Part shown: positions 1-9,463 of the stretch, piece after piece
Layout of the letters: each line of letters opens with the position of its first letter
Numbering within the stretch: the first letter of the stretch is position 1
Origin: Oxytricha trifallax
Lineage: Eukaryota > Ciliophora > Spirotrichea > Sporadotrichida > Oxytrichidae
Direction: 5' to 3'
NCBI GenBank assembly: GCA_000711775.1
Contig: ARYC01001402.1
Coordinates: 37,191-101,190 of the forward strand
Length of the DNA: 64,000 nucleotides
Program-made: the position numbers and the translations under genes
The notes under the pieces: model-generated
What the model was told of the DNA's origin: nothing
The model's input: only the letters and a program-made list of their open reading frames with translations
Database searches by the model: none

Positions 1-1198
1 ACTTTGGTTTAAAATCTTAAAGTATAAATTATCTTTATATTATTATATTCATTATGTAAAGTTAAAAAATGAATGTCCAAAGATATTTATATCATACTAA
101 CTTTTTAAAATGGCTTATTAAAGTATTTAAACTGAGCTCGTTTTTTAGACCAAAATGAATAATGAGTTATTTTCAACTTATAGGATATTGAGTCAGATCT
201 AAAACCGCATCACCAGCCATTCCTTACATTCAAATATAATTTGATTAAATGGAGTAAACTTTCATTATAGGGATCAAAACATAACACAAGAAAGGTGGAT
301 TGCAAATATATATTTTTACTTTTAAATACATTGGATTTAAGATACTCAAAGTTTAACAAAAGAAACAGAGGATCTTCTGAAAAACGACTTTTTGAATCTA
401 TTCAAGATTTTGTTTTTTATTTATGACATTTTGAGCAATAAAAATTGTAATCCTGCAAGACTTCAATAAATCAATCATATTTGGAGTTAGAAGAAATTAA
501 ATATTGAAATAGAAGAGATTTATTATTTAGAGAGTTTTTTGCAGATTTTCTTTATGGGCGATGTTGAAGCGTTGATTAATTCTAAATTAGACACTGTAAA
601 TTGATAGATAATTTTATAAATATTCGAACTACAAATAAAAAATTAAAATTGATTACTTGTTTGATTAAAGACGCATGCCACCTACAGTTAGTGCATATCC
701 CATTAATAGGATTACTTTAATAATTCATACTCAAACTCCCAAATGCTTGTATTAATGAAATTACTCTAAAAATTGATTAATTATATAGAAAGAGTTTTAG
801 AGAACCCTATGAAGTTTTGTATTAGAATCTCTTGAGAAATAATGATTTTAGATTAGCTGAAAATGGATTGTAGGCTGAACCAATAAGGGAAGACAACTAT
901 CACTGAAATTCTAAGATAGATATTTATTTACGAAATTTTAGATGAAGGAATATCTTATTTTGGAAAAAAAGCAAATATATATTTGGCTCTAAAGATTAAA
1001 TGAATCACCCACTTACTCTGGGAACAATAAGAATCTTGCAAGAATGAAAAAGGTCATGGATAAAATGAGGATCTTTAAAAATGAAATACGGAAGTGTGCA
1101 AATAGTATGCAAGAACAAATGCTTTAATAGTACGACTAATTACTTATAATTTGAAAAGATGAGCCAACTAGACAGAGATGCTCCATAGAAAGGATGAC
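1..1198. other. AT-rich flank with coding-like shreds, target of TBE copy 1
   Basis: No complete gene is seen. Short stretches on the plus strand read openly with TAA/TAG as Gln, for example about 1044-1150, and TGA then ends each one. Open reading resumes after the TBE at about 6990-7170 with a Gln/Arg/Lys-rich segment, so the transposon may have landed in an already decaying gene. No domain was recognised. Everything here beyond the insertion site is low confidence. Confidence 0.4.
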
Positions 1199-1201
1199 AA
1201 T
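1199..1201. repeat. Target site duplication AAT, left of TBE copy 1
   Basis: AAT directly precedes the CAAAACCCC terminus and is repeated at 6984-6986 directly after the right terminus. This fits the 3-bp ANT target preference of TBE elements. Confidence 0.9.
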
Positions 1202-1279
1202 CAAAACCCCAAAACCCCTTTGTGAGGTTTATAAGTGCTTTGATTTGGAAGTAATTTGTTAGGGGTTGTGGTTATTAAT
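1202..1279 (+). repeat. TBE copy 1 left inverted terminal repeat
   Basis: It starts with two C4A4 telomere-type repeats and stays similar to the reverse complement of the right end through a GTTATTAAT motif 78 bp in. Within it, TGAGGTTTATAAGTGCTTTG is nearly identical in all four TBE ends of the window. Confidence 0.9.
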
Positions 1280-1320
1280 AGGTTTTAATGTGAAATTTAT
1301 AGTCAATGTGTTTAATTTAC

Positions 1321-2753
1321 TCACTCAGAATGCACTTTTGGATCGTGTGGTCGTGGTCTGAAGTTTATCTTACTTAACCACAACTCTATCTGCTCTATCG
1401 ATATGTCTGCTCTTGAGTTTGGTTTTATTATTATTGACTCTGCCATTTGTTTCATTGATTTAGATACCCTTGTTTTGTCTATAAACTGCTTTATTCTTTG
1501 TTTACTATCTTTCTCGCACCTTGTAGAATAATAATCATTACGATGCATATCGCACTCTATTTGCTAAAGCCCACGCATCCCATTGAAAGTCTCAATCTCT
1601 CCAGTCTTCTTTTTCTGGATAATAGCCTGGAGTTCCCATAATAGTTCATTGCCTAGATACTTCCACTCTTAAAGCTCTTTTGAAATCTATTATTGTCACT
1701 CTTACAGGATAGAAGTTTATCAAATAATATTCTCAGGCTTCAAATCTCTGTGAACAAAGCCTAACTTGTGTCGCTCTTTTATACCTTATGTGGTCTTTGT
1801 TGCTATTAAAGCAAGCTAATTATGATTTCTTTGATCAGTTATGAAATCTCTGAGTGTCATTTCATAGAGAGGAAGTCTAAAAGGAATATGATTATTGGCA
1901 AGGAGAACAGCATCTAGCTTTATTAAGTAACTACAATTTGCTTGAGTGAGTACTTGATGCTCATTAGTAAACTCCATCTAATATTTTTCATCACTTAAGA
2001 AATAGTTGAAGGGATAGACCTTGTATGCGTATTGATGATCATTTATAACTTTCTTATCAAAGGAGTCTTCTAAAATAAGGTAGCTTTATAGGGAAGTGTC
2101 TAAGTCAATTTAAGCAAGAACATAAATTTTTATGTATTGAATTTTTATCATTATTTTTGTTATTTTCAATCTCAGTTGGCTACGTGCCTTCCTTACGCAC
2201 TCTAATTCTCTAGCTTATTCAGGCACCGCTTCCTTAGAATATTCCCTAGCTTTTTTTTCATTGAGAAGCTTCATCTCTACTTCATGCTTTCCAACTTCTT
2301 TATCTTTCTTGTGAGCTTTTAAAAGATGTTTCTTCATGTCTCTTGTATGAGAGTATGCTTATGACACTCAAAGCAATCATACTTTCCATCTATTTTATCG
2401 TTCTTTAAGTATACTGTGGGCTTAGCTTCTCTATGCTCCTTCTTATGTCTGTACCAGCTAGATTTATGAGTGAAATTTCTCTCTCATACCTCACTTAAAT
2501 ACGCTTCAAATTCTTCAGTTTGCATAGGAATTTCATTCATACCTTTCTCTTCCTCTATGTCTCCCACACACTTGTTTGCCATTTATTTTCTATTATTAAT
2601 TTCAATTTTAATAACAGAGACTTCAAGTGTTAGCTCTGGTAGTTCTTTATGAGAGTTCATCTCACAGCTATCACACTTTTTATTGACGCCAAAGGTAAGT
2701 CTCATTTAGTTTGATGGAAGTGCTGTTGTTTTTCTTAAAATGTTAGCGCTCAT
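1321..2753 (-). pseudogene. TBE zinc-finger/kinase-like gene (57-kDa class), copy 1, frameshifted
   Basis: The gene runs from an ATG at 2751-2753 to a TGA at 1321-1323, counting TAA/TAG as Gln. The span is not a multiple of three, so at least one frameshift is present, and comparison with copy 2 shows small indels around 1850 and 2350. The N-terminal half encodes two C2H2-type fingers (about 2290-2480). The C-terminal part retains the kinase-like stretch that copy 2 reads as a DFN motif followed by a GTPGYYPE activation-loop end. TBEs of Oxytricha are known to carry a zinc-finger/kinase gene of about 57 kDa, and this is its remnant. It is divergent with the plus-strand gene at 3318, and the iterated CCTAATTAAGTAC motifs lie between them. 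Confidence 0.7.
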
Positions 2754-2968
2754 ATTTAAATTTGAATTTAAAATTATAAAACTGCCTCTATAACTGAGAG
2801 CTTATATGAGAGCTTTGCAAGCCTAAGGGTTTCAAGGCAAGATTTTTAAGTATTATTGAAGAAGAATGAGTGGTAATAGACGATCCAGCTTTAAATCTGG
2901 CTGAGTAAGTAACCATTTTTACTATCAATAATAATTTGATTACTGCACATACCGATTAAGGAGGTGCA

Positions 2969-3106
2969 CCTAATTAAGTACGTTCAGTTTTATGAGGTAT
3001 TTTGTGATTTTATGATTAAAAGTAGGGTGCTCCTAATTAAGTACTAGCATTAATTAAAGTTCCTAATTAAGTACTAGTCTTTTAGGAGCTGCTCCTAATT
3101 AAGTAC
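2969..3106 (+). promoter_or_regulatory. Iterated CCTAATTAAGTAC motif (4 copies) between divergent TBE genes
   Basis: The 13-bp motif occurs at 2969-2981, 3032-3044, 3062-3074 and 3094-3106, usually preceded by GTGCA or GTGCT. TBE copy 2 has three in the equivalent place with the same ~63 and ~30 bp spacings. The position between two divergent start codons suggests a promoter or a binding site for an element-encoded protein. The function is inferred. Confidence 0.5.
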
Positions 3107-3317
3107 GTACCAATTTAAATTTAAAAATATGGAACTATAACAAAAGAAATTTAAATCAATCTTTCAAGTTTTAAACAAGGTCTCTAAACTTTATCCATAT
3201 CCTTCTTAGAGGTTGACATGCCCATATATAATAGTAAGTTTTTCAGAGGTATATAATTGAAATCAATAAACTTAAATTTGAATATCATTTCTTAGATCTG
3301 TAAACAAGATAGAGTCA

Positions 3318-4100
3318 ATGAATGATGCAATGAAAAAAGTGCAAGGACAAGAATTGATTCAAAGATTTAGAAGCAAGGAGGATTTGAATCGATATCTGCT
3401 GCAGCAAGGTAATGAACTCATAGTAGCTAATCTTTATTGTTTAGTTGGTTTGTTCCTGCCAACGATGGAAGGTACTAAAATTTCATTTCTAAGAGCGATA
3501 CTCTGCGAAGAAAAGAAAGTATTGAAAACTTAAGATGTAAAGCTTACAGAGATTCCAAACTATCCAGAAATCTTAGTGACTAACTTATATAATGATGCTA
3601 TGAATGACTCAGGGATTTCGCAGTACCTGCCTACTAAGAAGCAGTTGTCAAATAAACTGCCTCAAAGAAATTATTTCCTTGGTATACTTGCAACAATCAA
3701 AGGTGATTACTTGAAAGAAATTTTTCAAGAATCTCATAAAAAAATGTATAGCATCTCTCCAGAAGATAAGAGCAAACAAGTCATCAAGATAAGTGAGAGC
3801 TGGCTGTTAGAGTTGCAGAAGCACCCATATATATATATCAAGTAAGATTTGTAATTTAACTCTTTTGAAAATTCTGGTACTGTCATCTTCTTGATGAAGG
3901 AATAGAGCAAGCTTCACCGAGAGCGAAAGTCGCAGACAAAGTATGAAGTCAGCAAGAGACTTTATTCAAATATTCAGTCTCCAGAGTCAATGAAATTAGA
4001 TGCTGGAGCTGGCAGTAAGAGAAGAAACCTTGGAGGAGGGAAGTAACTGGAGGAAGAAAAGAAAGAGAAGCAAACTCTTACTAAAGAATTTCAAATGTGA
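3318..4100 (+). CDS. TBE plus-strand ORF (22-kDa class), intact, 260 aa
   Basis: The frame is open from ATG 3318 to TGA 4098-4100 with TAA/TAG as Gln, giving 260 codons. No enzymatic domain was recognised. The protein is charged, with a Lys/Arg/Glu-rich C-terminal fifth that looks suited to nucleic-acid binding. In copy 2 the start lies two codons upstream (ATGGAGTCA), but here that codon is ATA, so the next Met was chosen. Copy 2 is cut to 193 codons by a frameshift, about the size quoted for the known 22-kDa TBE protein, yet its sequence stays similar in the shifted frame. The longer form may therefore be ancestral. This is the only undamaged gene of this copy. Confidence 0.75.
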
Positions 4101-4228
4101 TATATATCAGATCCTATATAAAAATTATAAATATACTTATATATTCATTAAATTAACTCTATAACTTATTTTATAAACATTCACTCTCCCTTCTTTAGCA
4201 CACTTTTAAGCCAACTAATTATCTACTA

Positions 4229-5037
4229 AAGGTGAAGATAACGAATTGAGAATGAATATGAAAATTTAATCAAGATTTATAGTGTAGTTAGGGTCTTTAG
4301 CTGCTTTTATTGTCTTAATTCCTCTCCATTGACTGTATTTCCATCATCACACTTTTCTTTGCTTGTACTGTTCAGAATCATGAAGACTATTCGCATCTGA
4401 TACTTAGCATTCCTACTGTCAACGAGAACTGCTTTTTAGGTGCTACTGCTGAAGCCGCCGCCATAGCTAGCCACAAAGCTGTCTTGCTGGAGATCCTGGT
4501 TCAGTGAGAGACTCCATTATGTTTAGTGGAAATTTAATTATTTTCAGAGATTTAGTAAATTAAATCAGGCCTAGTTTGAATTAATATATTTAAGCCTAAA
4601 ATTAATAAAAACATCTCTAATTAAAATTCGTTATAGATTAAAACAATTTGCATGATTAAAATTTCTCAAACATTAAAACTTAAAAAGTTTTAATAGGCCT
4701 GATTTAATTTACTAAATCTCTGAAAATAATTAAATTTCCACTAAACATAATGGAGTCTCTCACTGAACCAGGATCTCCAGCAAGACAGCTTTGTGGCTAG
4801 CTATGGCGGCGGCTTCAGCAGTAGCACCTAAAAAGCAGTTCTCGTTGACAGTAGGAATGCTAAGTATCAGATGCGAATAGTCTTCATGATTCTGAACAGT
4901 ACAAGCTAAGAAAAGTGTGATGATGGAAATACAGACAATGGAGAGGAATTAAGACAGTAAACGCAGCTAAAGACCCTAACTACACTTTAAATCTTGATTA
5001 AATTCTCATATTCTTTATCAATTTGTTATCTTCACTT
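4229..5037. mobile_element. Foldback (long-arm palindromic) element in TBE copy 1
   Basis: Two arms of about 320 bp (about 4229-4560 and 4700-5037) are near-perfect reverse complements around a short AT-rich centre. The ends are AAGGTGAAGATAAC and its complement, flanked by TA on both sides (4227-4228, 5038-5039). TBE copy 2 shows the unoccupied site at about 27285. A TA duplication suggests Tc1/mariner-type mobilisation. Arms are unusually GC-rich for the window and read openly for more than 80 codons in the ciliate code (right arm, plus strand, from about 4730), as if a gene fragment had been captured and inverted. Confidence 0.85.
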
Positions 5038-5641
5038 TATCTTCGCTGATCTTTTTATAAAGTCTGTATCGATAGGTAGGTCGTACATCAGGTGATATAG
5101 AAGCAATTTTTTATAATAACCTTTTAAAATCCCCCAGTAGAATTCAATTCCATTAAACTATGGACTGTAAGGTACGTTGAACACTGGTGTAATTCTAAGT
5201 TGTTTATAACTCTTCCTTGTTTCTTTGGTCTTATGAACAGAAAGATTATCAACGAATAGTATAATCTCTTATTCAGGGTACTTCTCTCTTAGCTGCTCTA
5301 AGAATTTAATTTACTGCTCTGAGTTAATTGAGCGAGGATGAATAACATTTTTTTCTAAGCCAGTATCCTCGCTAATACCTCCAAGAATTGCCATTGTTTA
5401 TATCCTGACTTTCTAGTCATATACCTCTATATTAAAACCCGTTAGTCAATTAAAAATGAAGATTGGTGATTAAGAATAAAGAAATTAAAAATATTATATT
5501 ATTGGCTAAAATTAATTATAATTAGGCTAATAAAACCCCATAAATATTATTTTTATGAAATATGGGTAATCGTAGTTTTTCAATAAAATAAATACTATTA
5601 TTAACTATATTTTAAGATTTAAATCAGTTAAAAAAAGCAAT

Positions 5642-5709
5642 TCCCTTTTAGAGATTCGAACTCTATTTAAATTATTTCTTCTCGCGTGTATTACCATTAG
5701 AACATGTGA
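5642..5709 (-). pseudogene. tRNA-like remnant (box A and box B), possibly SINE-derived
   Basis: On the minus strand a T-arm is clear: stem TAGAG, loop TTCGAAT, stem CTCTA, followed by AAAGGGA. About 35 bases upstream, TGTTCTAATGG resembles a box A. The spacing suits a tRNA, but the 5' acceptor strand does not pair with the 3' strand and the anticodon stem is poor. It is therefore read as a degenerate tRNA or a tRNA-derived repeat, not a working gene. Confidence 0.3.
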
Positions 5710-5910
5710 TTATTATTAATTTTCTATTATCACATCTTATTTTTATATATCATTTAATTTGGGTTCATCTCAAATATTCCAAACTAATGTATTCTAGCTC
5801 GAGTTTCTTTTGAATTTTAGAGAAAAAGTTCAAAAATCAAGTGAAAATCACAAAGTAAATAGTCCAAGAGAGAAAAAGAATTCTTCAAGAAAATACAACT
5901 ATCGCAAAAA

Positions 5911-5955
5911 AATGGAAATCGTTATGAAGGTGAATGGAAAAATGATAAACCAAAA
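5911..5955 (+). pseudogene. MORN-repeat coding fragment
   Basis: One frame reads NGNRYEGEWKNDKP, which fits the MORN consensus (YxGxWKxxxxxG up to the final Gly). A single repeat with a TAA after it and AT-rich surroundings suggests a captured shred of a host MORN-repeat gene. The assignment rests on one short motif. Confidence 0.4.
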
Positions 5956-6905
5956 TAATTTCAAAACATAATAGATTTTGAATAAAATAGGTAAGGAAGC
6001 AAAAGAAAATTAAAGATTATTTTTAACTACTCATTATATGGATTAAGCTGATATACTTTGAGAAAGACCTCTCTCTAAAACCCATTTTTTTCTTATTTTT
6101 TAATTTATTGATGACTTTTTATAAATTACTAATTCATAAAAAATTACTCTTGGGGTTTTAACAAATTCACGCACTCAGATTGGTTTATTTATAGAGACAA
6201 TTAAGTGAGCCAATAGTTTTAATAATTAGGTCAAATATTATTAATTTACGCAAATAAAAATATATTATTAATTTCTTTATTCTTAATCCCCAATCTTCAT
6301 TCAATTGACTAACGGGGTTTTACTATGTCTCTTATACCAAGACTTCTAGATAAAAGTATTGAAGGTAAACACAGCCTCGTCACCATGAATAAACTTAATA
6401 TTATTCTATTAAGTTCTCTGCTTTTAATCATAAATATAATTTAAGTTATTGTTGTAAAATGGCAAAATGAAATAAATCACTTTCTTGATACGATTCACAC
6501 CTTTGTAATATATACCATTTCCTATATAAATGTTAGCAACAGACTATGCAGAGATCTTCAACTCAAGGAACTGATGGTGAAACATAATAGCTCGTTGATC
6601 GAAAGAGAAGAGAGCCCAATACTTCAAAGTTTTTCATTGATAAAATAGTCAATATGCTTCTATAAGAACTTTGACTTCCTTTAAGGCTAAGAATTCAACT
6701 ATTATTGCTTTAATTACACAGCTTTCAAGCAGTGAGATCGAACAGTTGATTGGCTTCGCTTTAAGAGCAGTGCAATAGACTTATAGTTCAGCACTAGTTT
6801 GACTTATTCGCTGTATATATCACATCCATATCACAGTTAAAACACTAAATCTATATACTCTTCATAATAAAGACCCCAATAGCTAGTTATTTTATTCTCG
6901 CATTT

Positions 6906-6983
6906 AATTAATAACACCAACCCTTAAAAATTCCCTACAAACCAAAGCACATATAAACCTCACTAAGGGGTTTTGGGGTTTTG
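6906..6983 (-). repeat. TBE copy 1 right inverted terminal repeat
   Basis: This is the reverse complement of the left repeat with scattered substitutions and about one indel. It ends in GGGGTTTTGGGGTTTTG directly against the AAT duplication. Confidence 0.9.
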
Positions 6984-6986
6984 AAT
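6984..6986. repeat. Target site duplication AAT, right of TBE copy 1
   Basis: This is the partner of 1199-1201. The following bases are ATGCGAG, so the uninterrupted site would read GACAATATGCG. Confidence 0.9.
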
Positions 6987-7320
6987 ATGCGAGATGAAGA
7001 TTGGCTAAAGAACAAAGTAATATAAACTTTATTACTTTGCATCACAACTGACACGATACTTCTATAATAGATTCAGAACGAAAGAAAGGCAGAGTTAACA
7101 GTTTCAATTCTAGATAGTTTTAAAGAGAATGATAAAAAAATGCAGAAAGTGATTCAAAAAAATCTGATATGTACTGATTTTTCCTTAAAATAAATTAATA
7201 AAAAGATAATTTATATTTGACTTACTTTTAAGATATGAACACAAAGTATGATTGTCTAATTATGATTTAAAATAGGAAATTAATTAATTTAATCAAAAAC
7301 TTAATATATTAAAAGGTATT
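6987..7320 (+). other. AT-rich flank right of TBE copy 1, coding-like
   Basis: An open stretch to about 7160 is rich in Gln, Arg and Lys. It continues the frame interrupted at 1198 if the TBE is removed. No domain was recognised, and TGA codons end it. Confidence 0.3.
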
Positions 7321-7560
7321 CTAACCAATCAGACGCAGGTGGACCAACAGCACTCACATAAAATGTAAGTTTATAAAAGGTTTATTAAAATATTTTTTTT
7401 AGCGGTCCTATCTGGTAGAACCTGGGGTGTCAGCAGACTGAAGCTTCTCAAGGCTACACTTGGAGGGGACAGGAGAGTGGCTAGGATGAAGATGAATATG
7501 ACTAGGAAGAAGAAGATGAAACTGCTTTTAATCATGTTTCTATTTTTGATAAGTTTAATA
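7320..7560 (+). pseudogene. Two-exon gene fragment, dispersed family member 1 (acidic tail)
   Basis: Exon 1 ends ...CATAAAAT at 7364. A 38-bp intron with GTAAGT...TTTTAG borders (7365-7402) follows, and exon 2 then reads GPIWQNLGCQQTEASQG and ends in an acidic run of Asp/Glu. Two more copies lie on the minus strand at 38.1-38.4 kb and 48.2-48.5 kb, with the intron at the same place and the same GTAAGTT donor. The family is not recognised. The conserved splice signals suggest the source gene was transcribed and spliced. Confidence 0.5.
7365..7402 (+). other. Predicted 38-bp intron
   Basis: GTAAGTTT at the 5' end, a T-rich tract and AG at the 3' end, at a position conserved with the two related copies. 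Very short introns are usual in ciliates. Confidence 0.5.
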
Positions 7561-7971
7561 AGTATTAGTATTTAGTTTTATAGATTAATTATAAATTTAA
7601 AGTTTTCTTATTATAATTATGAATATATTATATTAATTAATTTATTAATTAAAATTTTAATATTAAATAATTATTATTATAAAAGACTGAAGGTTATAAT
7701 CAAGGATAAAAGACTAAATATTTATGATCAAATTAGTATTTAATGCTTTGTAAATTAGTGGTAGTTAATATCATATAAAATTATTGTTATTTATTTATTT
7801 TCACAATCACTTAATTCAAATATATTTAAGTATTAATGATTGAGGTAGCCCATTCTATATAATCTACCCCAATCTCTTGTATCTTGCATTTTTGCAAGTT
7901 AATTGCCAATAATCAAAGTTTTAAAGATTGGACAAGGAAGCTGAATAGAAAAACAGTATAAATATTTCAAA

Positions 7972-8490
7972 ATGCAAAGAAAAACAAAAATTAATCTGAG
8001 TATGCAAGATATAATTTGTCATAATAACAAAATGTTAGATTGCTATTTAGATAGAGAGACAAAGCAACTACTAATGAGAGAGAAAACTAAAATTAGAAAC
8101 AATCTTAACCAGTATTCACTGATGTCGTCAACTCCCTTTTACAATTTAAATTTTAAGTTAATTTTTCTCCATGTTAGTATCATAATTGCTATGGTAAAAT
8201 AAAGGAGTAAGCACTTAATCAACGTTCATGGTAGTGTAGATTGGAGTCCAATGAATTTACTCCATCTTAGCAATTTTTTCTCTCTTCTTCTTTTCACTCT
8301 ATTCATACTCTTGCTCAGAAGTATCTTCCTCGAAAATTAGAAATCGGGAGGTGCGAAATATGATTCTTCTCAATGTAAATTACTTATACTATTAAGCTAT
8401 TTCGTTTCATAGTTAAGTGTCCAGCATTATGAGGAACTAAGCATAAGACATCCATATGAAGGCATTAGTATAAAAAATGACAATATCTGA
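7972..8490 (+). CDS. Intact 172-aa ORF with two hydrophobic segments, unknown function
   Basis: The frame is open from ATG 7972 to TGA 8488-8490 with TAA/TAG as Gln. The first third is Lys/Arg/Gln-rich. Two hydrophobic stretches follow (about residues 55-76 and 92-118), which could be membrane helices. No family was recognised. It lies alone between a gene fragment and AT-rich DNA, and an open frame of this length may be chance, so it is listed as a possible germline-limited gene. Confidence 0.35.
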
Positions 8491-8779
8491 AAAAGATGAG
8501 ATTCTATTCTCAAATAAAAATCTTATTCTTATAGAACATTTTTATCAAAATATATATTTATTATATAAATCAATGGAGCTGGTATTTTAAGAAACGCCTT
8601 TAATCTTAAGACATTATATATTTTTTATACATAAGAGCTGTTTTTATTAAAACGCCTTTGATTTTATATAATTTTAAATTTATTATATTTATCAATAGCC
8701 TTAGAAACCAACGATAATGATTTTTCTCCCAAACCAGGTCGGGTTAATGAGGCTACCACATCAAAGGACAGAGACTGCT
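8491..8779. other. AT-rich non-coding stretch
   Basis: Nothing with coding or repeat structure was seen apart from poly-A/T runs. Confidence 0.4.
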
Positions 8780-9045
8780 ATATCATAAGCGATGGAACTT
8801 GGTAAGAGTTTTCACCAATCTTCCCTTTAATTGTTTACAGGAAACAGATCTCTGCAAGCTATGCTGGGATGCTCTTATCTCGTTTGCATCTCGATACAAG
8901 AGTAAAGTGGAATGGGGGCGAGGTGGTTTTTTGTAGTTTTCTAGTTCACGACCTGCCTCGTCAACTCACTTCAGATACGTCTACGTCACGACTAAGATTG
9001 ATGGTTTGATTTTTGTATTAAACAGTGAATATGTTAAATTATAAT
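8780..9045 (+). pseudogene. Gene fragment shared with 49630-49910 (copy A)
   Basis: This block shares GGTAAGAGTTTT, CGTCAACTCACT and a 3' segment encoding TKIDGLIFVLNS with the plus-strand block at 49.63-49.91 kb (TKIDGLILVLNS there). The GGTAAGAG and AG pairs look like a splice donor and acceptor. It is more GC-rich than its surroundings. The protein family is not recognised. Either both are remnants of one multi-copy gene or they mark an unrecognised mobile element. Confidence 0.45.
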
Positions 9046-9463
9046 TTTGAGCTTACTCATTAATCACATCTTTTCATTAAGTATACGTAAACCTATACTA
9101 AGTTAATATTCTCTCAGAATATATTCTATATCAGTTTAACATTGAGAGATGCCTAAATTAATTAATCATTACTTGACATATGATGAGTGTCAGAATATTC
9201 TCGCACTTTTATACCAATTTTTCTTGTAAAAATTTGAAGAACTTTGAAAAAAACTATCATGCTAACCATTAAATATTTTTCAATCCTGACTTCGATATAC
9301 ATAGAGACACATTTTTAAGATGATTAAAAAATGGGGAAAGAAATGAAAGTATTGTTTCTTTCCTCAACGTGGCCGTCTAAGATAACTCTGATTTAAGGTG
9401 GCTTAATTTTCTTTTTTCTTTTCATTTTCATTTTCAATTTAATCCAAATCCCGTATTTAAAGA

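Larger units (their letters stand above)
5531..6160. mobile_element. Inner element with TAAAACCCCA ends nested in the MITE
   Basis: It starts TAAAACCCCATAAATATT and ends with a stretch whose complement starts TAAAACCCCAAGAGTAA, the same terminus as the 3-kb transposon at 29783-32788. The uninterrupted MITE at 35.17 kb is continuous across this point. Inside are a tRNA-like segment (5642-5709) and a MORN-like coding fragment (5911-5955), so it may be a non-autonomous derivative that picked up host sequence. Confidence 0.7.
5433..6322. mobile_element. MITE with TAAAACCCCGTTAGTCAATT ends, itself interrupted
   Basis: The outer arms at 5433-5530 and 6161-6322 together make a ~260-bp palindromic element matching the uninterrupted copy at 35171-35436. 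Terminal repeats start TAAAACCC(C)GTTAGTCAATT and continue through a conserved GAAGATTGG block. It interrupts the transposase gene of TBE copy 1, where copy 2 is continuous. It contains a second element, 5531-6160, so at least three insertion events are stacked here. Confidence 0.85.
4145..6818 (-). pseudogene. TBE DDE transposase (42-kDa class), copy 1, disrupted
   Basis: The gene is read on the minus strand in three pieces, 6323-6818, 5040-5432 and 4145-4226, separated by a nested MITE pair and a foldback. All three expected acidic sites remain: FIHGDEAVF at about 6375-6400, LFVDNLSVHKT at about 5230-5262, and a downstream PYSP...NGIE region at about 5140-5180. The codon matching the ATG of copy 2 (6816-6818) is ATA, with a TGA just upstream. 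A one-base loss near 6630 creates a frameshift. Two insertions, a lost start and the frameshift make it a dead gene. The known role of the family is TBE mobility and, in Oxytricha, developmental DNA elimination. Confidence 0.85.
1202..6983. mobile_element. TBE (telomere-bearing element) transposon, copy 1, with nested insertions
   Basis: The element is bounded by inverted terminal repeats of about 78 bp (1202-1279 and about 6906-6983) whose outer 17 bp are CAAAACCCCAAAACCCC. It is flanked by AAT on both sides (1199-1201, 6984-6986), the ANT target duplication known for Oxytricha TBEs. Internal order matches copy 2: a minus-strand zinc-finger/kinase gene, a plus-strand gene after a divergent intergenic region, and a minus-strand DDE transposase. 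Without the foldback (4229-5037) and the nested MITE pair (5433-6322) the length is about 4.08 kb, close to the known TBE length of about 4.1 kb. Both insertions lie in the transposase gene and all but one gene is broken, so this copy cannot move by itself. Confidence 0.95.

Noticed and set aside
1202..1218. C4A4 repeats as a real telomere or chromosome end
   Set aside because: They are terminal parts of TBE inverted repeats with AAT duplications and continuing sequence on both sides.
2470..2652. 60-aa plus-strand frame
   Set aside because: Antisense of the TBE zinc-finger region and starts with a non-ATG codon.
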